A stretch of DNA of 64,000 bases. Source: an uncultured bacterium. GTDB lineage: Bacteria; Bacteroidota; Bacteroidia; Bacteroidales; Bacteroidaceae. The notes under the pieces were generated by a model. The model was not told the DNA's origin and searched no databases. It saw only the letters and a program-made list of their open reading frames with translations. Position numbers and translations under genes: made by a program. Positions within the stretch are counted from its first letter, which is position 1. Every line of letters starts with the position of its first letter. This document shows positions 8,213 to 15,965 of the stretch, piece by piece. Location of the stretch: assembly GCA_905214625.1 (NCBI GenBank), contig CAJMMQ010000014.1:6331-70330 (forward strand). Reading direction: 5' to 3'.

Positions 8213-9541
8213 ATGAAGATGAAAATTGCCATAATTACATTTGCCCTTGCCTGCACCGGAACCGCAGGCGCGCAACAGGAATGGTCGCTCGACCGCTGCA
8301 TCAGCTATGCAATCGAGCATGCCACGGAAGTAGGCCGCGAGCGCATAGAGCAGAAGCAGGCTATGACGGAATACCGCACCTCGCTGCTCGACTTCCTGCC
8401 AAGCGTCTCAGCCCAGGTGGGCGGGCAATACAACTGGGGACGAAACATCGACCCGGAGACCAACACGTACAACAACGTCACCACCTTCAACAACGGCTAC
8501 CAGATATTCGCCTCAATGCCTGTTGTCGACTGGGGGCGGACGTGGAACGCATACCGCATGGCGCGCATAACCAAGAACACATCGGCCACGGCGCTGCAGA
8601 AGGCAAAGGACGACAAGGCAATAGACGTCATGCAGAAGTTTGTCGACGCCGTGTACGCCATAAAGTCGATAGAGATTACCGACAGAAAGCTGGCCGACTC
8701 GAAAGCCCTGCTGGCAAAGACGCGCAAGTTATACGAACTGGGCGAGAAGAGCCGCCCCGACGTGGCACAGATGGAGAGCCTTGTGGCCGAGGACGACTAC
8801 AACCTGCTGCACCAGAAAAACCTGGCACGCACCGCCCTGCTTGCACTGAAGACGGCAATGAACTATCCGGCGGCCGACACACTACGCCCCGACTGCTCCA
8901 TGGCCGGACTGACAGCACTGCTGCCCGACGGACTAACCTTGGACAGCATGGCACTTGACAGCAAGCCAGACATAATAATGGCCGACGCCGACGTGGAGAA
9001 GGCCAGGCTGGAATGGAAAATAAGGCGCGCAAGCTTGTTGCCGCAGCTGTCGCTTGGCGCAGGCGTGTCAACCAACTACAATATAACTCTCTCTCAACAT
9101 CAGGACAGGCAGCCCTTCAGGTCGCAGTTCCGCAACAACTTGGGCGAATATGTCTATCTGACACTCTCTATCCCCATCTTCTCTCCTTCCACATGGAGCT
9201 CCGTAAAGCGCGCCAAGGCCGACTATCAGATAGCGAGACTCAACGCGCAGGACACAAGGCGCAAGCTGGGCGACGCCGCCATGCAGGCCGTAACCGACTA
9301 TGAGGGCTACCGTAAGGAAGTGAGACAGATGGAGATAAAGGTGGCAGCCGACTCGCTGGCCTACCGCCTGTCGTACCGGAAATACGAGGAGGGCATGCTC
9401 TCTACGTTCGACATACACGAGGCGGCGCAGACCTATCTCGAAAGCAGCATAACGCTGCTGCAACTCAGGATGCTGCTCGCCATAAGGGGAAAACTCGTAA
9501 AATACTACATAAACAACGAACCGCTATGGACATCAAACTGA
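8213..9541 (+). CDS. TolC-like outer membrane efflux protein
   Basis: Outer-membrane channel subunit of a tripartite exporter. From the chosen start it has 442 residues with a signal peptide (MKMKIAIITFALACTGTAGA, cleaved before QQEW), then two TolC/OEP repeats rich in long amphipathic helices (for example around TALQKAKDDKAIDVMQKFVD and ITDRKLADSKALLAKTRKLY). The frame is open back to 8147, but those extra 22 residues overlap the sigma-54 promoter and precede the signal peptide, so the start is 8213 or the ATG at 8219. It overlaps the next gene by 16 bases. It is first in an operon with an adaptor, three permeases and an ATPase. The substrate is unknown. Confidence 0.9.
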   Translation: MKMKIAIITFALACTGTAGAQQEWSLDRCISYAIEHATEVGRERIEQKQAMTEYRTSLLDFLPSVSAQVGGQYNWGRNIDPETNTYNNVTTFNNGYQIFASMPVVDWGRTWNAYRMARITKNTSATALQKAKDDKAIDVMQKFVDAVYAIKSIEITDRKLADSKALLAKTRKLYELGEKSRPDVAQMESLVAEDDYNLLHQKNLARTALLALKTAMNYPAADTLRPDCSMAGLTALLPDGLTLDSMALDSKPDIIMADADVEKARLEWKIRRASLLPQLSLGAGVSTNYNITLSQHQDRQPFRSQFRNNLGEYVYLTLSIPIFSPSTWSSVKRAKADYQIARLNAQDTRRKLGDAAMQAVTDYEGYRKEVRQMEIKVAADSLAYRLSYRKYEEGMLSTFDIHEAAQTYLESSITLLQLRMLLAIRGKLVKYYINNEPLWTSN

Positions 9542-10782
9542 AACAGAGGAAATACTGGATTCCAAGGAAATACTGGCCGTGGGCAGGCGGAGGCGCATTT
9601 ATAATAGCGCTGCTTGTATGGTTAGCTACAATGAACTTCACGTCGACGCTGCGTGTTGACCGCCGCGGCCTCAGCATAGGACAGGTAAGCAAGGCGCAGT
9701 TTGACGACTACGTGAGCGTAGACGGCAGCGTGGTGCCCATTCAGGTGGTGCAGATATCGTCTGAAGAAGGCGGCGTGGTGCTCGAAAAGGTGAAGGAGGA
9801 AGGCACCCACGTCAGCAAGGGCGACGTGATAATACGCCTGAACAACTCAAACCTCGACCTCGAAATACTCAACGCCGAGAGCGAACTGGCCGAAAAGCAG
9901 AACATGCTGCGCAGCACACGCCTGTCGATGGAGCAGGACCAGCTGAACAACAGCAACGAAGCGCTGCAGCTGAACATGGACGTAAAGACCAAGCACAGGG
10001 CTTACCGCCACCAAGAGGCGCTGCAGAAGGAGGAGCTGAACTCGCGCGAAGACTACCTGAAGGCCAAGGAGGAATATGAGCTGGCCGTGCAGAAGGAGAA
10101 GCTGATAAAGCAGAGGCTGAAGAAGACCAACGAGCTTAACCGCTCGCAGGTGGAGCAGATGACATCAGACCTGGCGTCGATGCGCAAGAACGTCGAGCTG
10201 GTGCGCGAGCGCAAGGCAAGGCTCAACGTGCGCTCGACCATAGACGGCGAGATAGGACTGCTCGACGTTGAACTCGGCCAGAGCATATCGCCGGGACAGA
10301 AAATCGGCGTCATCAACGACCTGAGCGACTACAAGGTGGAGGCGCAGGTAGACGAGCACTACATAGACCGCGTGCATGCCGGACTGTCGGCCACGTTCGA
10401 GCAGAACGGCAGGAAATACCGCCTGACCGTGCGCAAGGTGTATCCAGAGGTACGCGAGGGCCGCTTCAAGATAGACTTCACCTTCAGCGGCGCACGCCCC
10501 AAAAACATACGCACGGGACAGACCTACTACGTTGACCTGCAACTGGGCGAGTCTAAAAAGGCAATAATCATACCTAAAGGCACGTTTTACAGCGTGACGG
10601 GCGGCTCGTGGATATTCGTTCTCGACAAGGACGGGCGCAAGGCTTACAGGCGCAAGATACGCATAGGGCGGCAGAACCCGCAGTATTATGAGGTGCTTGA
10701 GGGTCTTGAGCCTGGCGAACAGGTAATAGTGAGCGGATATGAGGGCTATAAGAACAACGAAATACTCGTACTCGAACAGTAA
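9526..10782 (+). CDS. HlyD/MacA-like membrane fusion protein
   Basis: Periplasmic adaptor linking inner-membrane permeases to the TolC-like channel. The 418 residues hold one N-terminal membrane anchor (about 19-36), a first lipoyl half (ISSEEGGVVLEKVKEEGTHV, about 85-104), a long coiled-coil hairpin (about 115-230) dominated by Glu, Lys, Leu and Gln, a second lipoyl half with TIDGEIGLLDVELGQSISPG (about 240) and a beta-barrel region. The start lies inside the end of the TolC-like gene, so translation is coupled. A 269-base gap with a 22-bp repeat array separates it from the permeases, so the operon may be punctuated here. Length and layout fit the ABC-exporter rather than the RND adaptor type. 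Confidence 0.9.
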   Translation: MDIKLKQRKYWIPRKYWPWAGGGAFIIALLVWLATMNFTSTLRVDRRGLSIGQVSKAQFDDYVSVDGSVVPIQVVQISSEEGGVVLEKVKEEGTHVSKGDVIIRLNNSNLDLEILNAESELAEKQNMLRSTRLSMEQDQLNNSNEALQLNMDVKTKHRAYRHQEALQKEELNSREDYLKAKEEYELAVQKEKLIKQRLKKTNELNRSQVEQMTSDLASMRKNVELVRERKARLNVRSTIDGEIGLLDVELGQSISPGQKIGVINDLSDYKVEAQVDEHYIDRVHAGLSATFEQNGRKYRLTVRKVYPEVREGRFKIDFTFSGARPKNIRTGQTYYVDLQLGESKKAIIIPKGTFYSVTGGSWIFVLDKDGRKAYRRKIRIGRQNPQYYEVLEGLEPGEQVIVSGYEGYKNNEILVLEQ

Positions 10783-10845
10783 CCTTAAACGTCTGCGGCG
10801 GCATTGGGAAACGCCATCAATATGGCGACAGCCGCAAAGGCATAA

Positions 10846-10933
10846 TGCAAAAGGTTGCCTTTTGCACTGCAAAACACGGTCTTTCAGGCTGTAAAAGGTA
10901 ACCTTTCAGAGGCTAAAAGACGGCCTTTTGCAA
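10846..10933. repeat. 22-bp palindromic-unit array, class 1 (copy 2)
   Basis: Four consecutive 22-bp units start at 10846, 10868, 10890 and 10912. The first unit is nearly ideal, with GCAAAAGG, three bases, then CCTTTTGC. In every unit an A-tract and a T-tract are about 11 bases apart. This copy sits inside the export operon, between the adaptor and the first permease; no other gene or terminator is visible in that gap. Confidence 0.8.
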
Positions 10934-11051
10934 CGCATTGCGTAACCACCTGACAATAAAGCAGTTATAAAGCAACAGAACAAACGCGGCAAACAGCACG
11001 GGAAAGGGCTGCAAGGCGCATGAAAAACGAAACAAAACAACAACATAGGAT

Positions 11052-13409
11052 ATGGGCAAATTCAACCTTAAAAGCTATTTCACGTTTCTATCAAGAAACA
11101 AGGCATACACGGCGGTAAACGTGTTCGGACTGGCCGTAAGCCTTACGTTCGTCATCATAATCGGACTGTACACGTGGCAGGAGTTCAGCATCGACCGCCA
11201 GCACAGCAAGGCAAAGCGTATATACAACATAGGCCTCAACATGGACGAGGGCACATGGAAAACAGCCAACTGCCACCACGCTGTGCTGCGATACCTGCAC
11301 TCCAAGTATCCTGAAATAGAACAGACGTGCGGCTTCACGGCAGGAAGCCTGAAACTGAAGGATAACGGCGACTTTGTCAATCTAAATGTTCTCGAGGCCG
11401 ACTCGACGTTCTTCTCCATGTTCGATTTTCTCTTTGTGCAGGGCAACCGCACCAACAGTCTCAGCCAGAAAGGCAACATCGTGCTGACGGAGAGTGCCGC
11501 ACGCCGCCTGTTCGGAAATACAGCGGTCATAGGACGCACCCTGACGACAGCCAACGACAATCACTTCCGCGTTACAGGCGTTGTTAAAGACTTCGACAAC
11601 ACTTTCATCGACAAGGACATACAGGGCGTGATCGACTTCTCATATACCATCAACATGGCCAACATGGACGAAAATTTTCCGCACATGGTCAACATAACCG
11701 GTGCGGCATCGTTCGTGCAAGTGCGTGAGGGCTGCGACTTTGCAGCAAAGCAGAAAGACGTAGACGCCTACTTCCAGACGTTCTGGGAAGACCACCACCC
11801 TATCATAACACGCCTCGACAAGCTGTATTTTTCAGGGCTTGATGCCTTTCTTATGCAAATGGGCAACCTTACATTGGTAAAGATACTGTTCGCCGTCGGC
11901 ATTGCGATACTTCTATTTTCCATAATGAACTACGTCAACCTGACCGTGGCACAGAGCGGATACAGGGCACGCGAAATGGCCACCCGCCGCCTCTTCGGCT
12001 GCACCAGGGGCACCGTCGGCGTAAACATGTTCACCGAATCGTTGGTGATGTGCGTAATCTCTATGCTCATAGCCGTGGCGTTTACCTGCGTCTGCACGCC
12101 TTACGCAAGCCAGTTGTTAGACAAGAAGATCGACATCAGCCAGCTTGCAAGTCCGCAGGCGGTCGGCATAATGCTGGCCTTCATCCTGCTGGTGAGCCTC
12201 GCCGCCGGCGCGCTTCCGGCCACAATACTGTCACGGGTGAAACCTATCGAGGTGGTGCGCGGCACGTTCCGCACGCAAACCAAGATGATATTCTCACGCG
12301 TTTTCATAACTGTGCAGAACATAATAACCATAACCATGCTGGCATGCGCCATGATAATGTCGATGCAGATGTTGCATCTGATAAAGGCACCGCTGGGCTT
12401 CAATACAGAGAACATTATATGCATAGAATATCCTGACGATTATTCCAGCCGGCATTCAGGCGAATTTGAAGACCGTCTGCGCTCGCTGCCGTTCGTCAAG
12501 GCAGTGGCTCCGTCATGCGGAACTCCGGCCACTGGCGGCAACAATAGAACGGTAACGTTTGACGGAGAGAAACGCGAATGGTCGTTCCAGTTCATCAGCG
12601 GCACACCCGAAATGATGAAGATATATGGCCTCACGCTGAAAAACAACCTGTACGCCAAAGGCGACAGCATTGTATATCTTAACGACATGGCCATAAAGGC
12701 ATTGCAGATGAAACCCACGGACAGACACCTGAGCAGCCGCTACGAACAGATAAGGTATGACTATTTCCGCAAGAATGCTGAATTCGGCGGCGTGCTCAAC
12801 GAATTGCGCATACGCAACATTCTCGAAGAGCAGCACCCTCTGCTCGTACAGGTGTGCAACAACATACAAGAGCCGTGGAACATATCAATACTCGTCAGCG
12901 GCGACCCCGTGGAGGCATACGCCAAGATAAAGGATGTATATAAGGAAGTGTTCCACGAAGACATCGACGAGTCCAGTTCGCCATTCGTAGACAAGTTTGT
13001 ACAGGCACGCTTCGAGCAGGAGTTGCGTACAACAAAAATCGTGTCGCTCTTCGCCGTCATCGCCATCATCATTTCGTTGCTCGGGCTTGTGGCAATGTCG
13101 ACATACTTCATACAGCAGCGCGCAAGGGAGATAGCCATACGCAAGGTGTTCGGCTCTACTGGCAACCAGATACGCCTACGGCTGATACGCACGTTCATGC
13201 TCTACGTGGGCATAGCCTTCGTAATCGCAATGCCGATTGTGGTGCATTTCATGTCGAAATGGATCGAGCAATACAGCTACCGCATTGTATGGTGGCCGTG
13301 GATTGTGGCGGCAGGCGCAATCGTAATGCTCATCAGCTTTGCCTCCGTGGCCGTGCAGAGCTGGATGGCAAGCAACGAAAACCCGGTGAAGAACATAAAA
13401 CAGGAGTAA
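11052..13409 (+). CDS. MacB/FtsX-type ABC transporter permease 1
   Basis: Inner-membrane subunit of a MacB-like exporter. The 785 residues have the double FtsX layout common in Bacteroidota: a first helix (about 20-42), a large periplasmic MacB_PCD domain, three helices (about 275-400, including LFAVGIAILLFSIMNYVNLT), a further helix near 425, a second periplasmic domain, and three closing helices (about 665-780). The conserved cytoplasmic loop REIAIRKVFGST is near 695. It is strongly similar to the next gene, including an almost identical last 120 residues, which points to tandem duplication. Start at 11052 (MGKFNLKSYFTF) matches the paralogue's start. Substrate unknown. Confidence 0.9.
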   Translation: MGKFNLKSYFTFLSRNKAYTAVNVFGLAVSLTFVIIIGLYTWQEFSIDRQHSKAKRIYNIGLNMDEGTWKTANCHHAVLRYLHSKYPEIEQTCGFTAGSLKLKDNGDFVNLNVLEADSTFFSMFDFLFVQGNRTNSLSQKGNIVLTESAARRLFGNTAVIGRTLTTANDNHFRVTGVVKDFDNTFIDKDIQGVIDFSYTINMANMDENFPHMVNITGAASFVQVREGCDFAAKQKDVDAYFQTFWEDHHPIITRLDKLYFSGLDAFLMQMGNLTLVKILFAVGIAILLFSIMNYVNLTVAQSGYRAREMATRRLFGCTRGTVGVNMFTESLVMCVISMLIAVAFTCVCTPYASQLLDKKIDISQLASPQAVGIMLAFILLVSLAAGALPATILSRVKPIEVVRGTFRTQTKMIFSRVFITVQNIITITMLACAMIMSMQMLHLIKAPLGFNTENIICIEYPDDYSSRHSGEFEDRLRSLPFVKAVAPSCGTPATGGNNRTVTFDGEKREWSFQFISGTPEMMKIYGLTLKNNLYAKGDSIVYLNDMAIKALQMKPTDRHLSSRYEQIRYDYFRKNAEFGGVLNELRIRNILEEQHPLLVQVCNNIQEPWNISILVSGDPVEAYAKIKDVYKEVFHEDIDESSSPFVDKFVQARFEQELRTTKIVSLFAVIAIIISLLGLVAMSTYFIQQRAREIAIRKVFGSTGNQIRLRLIRTFMLYVGIAFVIAMPIVVHFMSKWIEQYSYRIVWWPWIVAAGAIVMLISFASVAVQSWMASNENPVKNIKQE

Positions 13410-13514
13410 ATATCAGCAGCCTAAAATGATGCCTTTGACAAATGTACACATGGGCACGATAGGCACATAAGATATAAGATAAGACAAAATTTGTATAACA
13501 TAACAAAGACAGTA

Positions 13515-15896
13515 ATGAGCAGCTTCAATCTTAAAAGCTATTTCACGTTTCTCTCGAGGAACAAGACATACACGGCAGTAAACGTGTTCGGACTGGCCGT
13601 CAGCCTTACATTCGTAATCATCATCGGCCTGTACACATGGCAGGAGACAAGTATCAACCGGCAGCATACCAAGGCCGACAGAATATATAACATAGGACTT
13701 GAGTTTATGGATGACAGCAGCAGGGTGATGGGCTGTCACCATGCGTCGCTGCGGAACCTGCGCATGCACTATCCGGAGATTGAAAACACATGCGGCATGG
13801 TGAGAGGAAGCATCAAGGTTAGAGACCGCGACGACGTTCTGAACGTGAACACTATTAACACCGACTCGACGTTCTTCTCGATGTTCGACTTCAAGCTGCT
13901 GCGCGGCGACCGTGCCACCTGTCTTAGCAACAAGGGCAACATTGTGGTTACAGAACAGTTTGCGCACCGGTATTTCGGCACAGACGACGTACTGGGACGC
14001 ACCATAATGACCACCGACTCGCTGCACTTCAGGGTTACGGGAGTGGTGCAAAACTTCGACAATACGATAATATCAAAGAACACAGATGCGCTTGTTGACT
14101 TTGCTTATGCCGAACGTGAAGGTGAAGGAAACATGGACAAATACTTTCCGGGACAGATAAACGTAACCAACTGTGCCTGCTTCGTGCAGGTGCGCAAAGG
14201 CTGCGACCTAATGCAAAAAGAAGCTGATATACAGAAATTCTGGCCGACATTTTGGCCTTATGAGCCGGCAATGCCCATACAGCCGTTCCTTACACCGCTC
14301 AACAAGCTCTACTTCAACGACACGCCAGAGGTAAACGTCATGCAGTTTGGCAATATTAATATGGTGAAAATCCTGCTTGCCGTAGGACTGGTGATACTGC
14401 TGTTTTCAATCATGAACTACATCAACCTGACCGTTGCACAATGCGGCTACCGCGCAAGAGAGACGGCCACACGCCGCCTTTTCGGATGCAGCAAGACAGG
14501 CATCAGCATCAACATGTTCAGCGAGTCGCTTATCATGTGTGCCTTTTCATGTGTGATAGCCGCTGCTATGACCATCGGTGTAGCCGGATTCACAGGCAGT
14601 ATAATAGGCAAGGACATAGATACAGGAATGTTAGCCACGCCATGGGCAATAGCCGCCATACTGCTGTTTGTCGTCGTAGTCAGCCTGCTTGCAGGCGTCA
14701 TTCCTGCCACGGTGCTGTCAAGGGTGAAACCTATTGAGGTTGTGAGAGGTACGCTGACCAAGCACACTAAAATGATTTTCTCGCGCATCTTCATAACAAC
14801 CGAAAACCTGATTACGATAGTGCTGCTATCGTGCGCGCTGATAATGATGTTGCAGATGAACCATCTGATTAATGCGCCTATCGGCTTCAACAAGGACAAT
14901 ATAATAAGCATATTTGACCCGTGGAAGTTCAACGGCAACAACCTCACCATATTTCTAGACAAACTGCGTGCGCTGCCATGCATTGAGAAGACAACAAATT
15001 CGTGTGGAAGCGCTGTATACGGTGGAAACAGTACTGCCATAGCCTTTGAAGGAGACAAAACACAGACTCCTGTACATATATTCAATGTAACGCCGGAATT
15101 TATGGAGATATACGGCATAACACCCAAAAACGGCGGAAAGATACAGTCGGGCAACACGCTGTATCTTAACGATGAGGCCTTGGAACTGCTGCACATGAAA
15201 CCTACGGACACACACCTCAGCCGCAGATACAAAAGTACAAACTCCAACATGCTGCCTGCCGACGTAAGATATGGAGGAATGATAAACAATTTTCATACGA
15301 CAAATATTCTGCAGCCGATAAGTCCGTATTTCATCTTCATAAACGACCAGATTGAATATCCCTGGTATGTAACGATAAAGGTGAAAGGCGACCCCATAGA
15401 CGCACTAAACGAGGTGAAGAAAGTTTATAAAGAAGTATTCAGGGAAGAAATGGACACCAGCAGGCCGGTATTCGTAACCGACCAGATAGCTGAAATATTT
15501 GAAAAAGACATCCGCACGTCTAAAATCGTATCGCTCTTCGCCTTCATAGCCATCATAATCTCACTGCTCGGGCTTGTGGCAATGTCGACATACTTCATTC
15601 AGCAGCGCGCAAGGGAGATAGCCATACGCAAGGTGTTCGGATCTACCGGCAACCAGATACGCCTGCGGCTGATACGCACGTTCATGCTCTACGTGAGCAT
15701 CGCCTTCGTAATTGCAGTGCCGATTGTGGCGCATTTCATGTCCAAATGGATTGATCTATACAGCTACCGCATCGTATGGTGGCCGTGTATTGTGGCGGCA
15801 GGAGCAATCGTTATGCTTATAAGTCTGGCTGACGTAGCCGTGCAGAGCTGGATGGCGAGCAACGAAAACCCCGTGAAGAACATCAGGCAGGAATAG
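13515..15896 (+). CDS. MacB/FtsX-type ABC transporter permease 2 (paralogue of permease 1)
   Basis: Second double-FtsX permease, 793 residues from the start chosen here (MSSFNLKSYFTF), which aligns with the start of permease 1; the frame is open eight codons further up but those do not align. The N-terminal 40 residues and the last 120 are nearly the same as permease 1, while the two periplasmic domains differ more. Membrane helices and the REIAIRKVFGST loop are all present, so nothing is broken. It follows permease 1 by about 105 bases with no terminator. The two may form a heterodimer or handle different substrates; both are inferences. Confidence 0.88.
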   Translation: MSSFNLKSYFTFLSRNKTYTAVNVFGLAVSLTFVIIIGLYTWQETSINRQHTKADRIYNIGLEFMDDSSRVMGCHHASLRNLRMHYPEIENTCGMVRGSIKVRDRDDVLNVNTINTDSTFFSMFDFKLLRGDRATCLSNKGNIVVTEQFAHRYFGTDDVLGRTIMTTDSLHFRVTGVVQNFDNTIISKNTDALVDFAYAEREGEGNMDKYFPGQINVTNCACFVQVRKGCDLMQKEADIQKFWPTFWPYEPAMPIQPFLTPLNKLYFNDTPEVNVMQFGNINMVKILLAVGLVILLFSIMNYINLTVAQCGYRARETATRRLFGCSKTGISINMFSESLIMCAFSCVIAAAMTIGVAGFTGSIIGKDIDTGMLATPWAIAAILLFVVVVSLLAGVIPATVLSRVKPIEVVRGTLTKHTKMIFSRIFITTENLITIVLLSCALIMMLQMNHLINAPIGFNKDNIISIFDPWKFNGNNLTIFLDKLRALPCIEKTTNSCGSAVYGGNSTAIAFEGDKTQTPVHIFNVTPEFMEIYGITPKNGGKIQSGNTLYLNDEALELLHMKPTDTHLSRRYKSTNSNMLPADVRYGGMINNFHTTNILQPISPYFIFINDQIEYPWYVTIKVKGDPIDALNEVKKVYKEVFREEMDTSRPVFVTDQIAEIFEKDIRTSKIVSLFAFIAIIISLLGLVAMSTYFIQQRAREIAIRKVFGSTGNQIRLRLIRTFMLYVSIAFVIAVPIVAHFMSKWIDLYSYRIVWWPCIVAAGAIVMLISLADVAVQSWMASNENPVKNIRQE

Positions 15897-15965
15897 GCCG
15901 GGCACCATAAGACAAGGCTGCGGCAAGCAGACAACAAGAAAAATCATTAAACAACATATCAGAAG

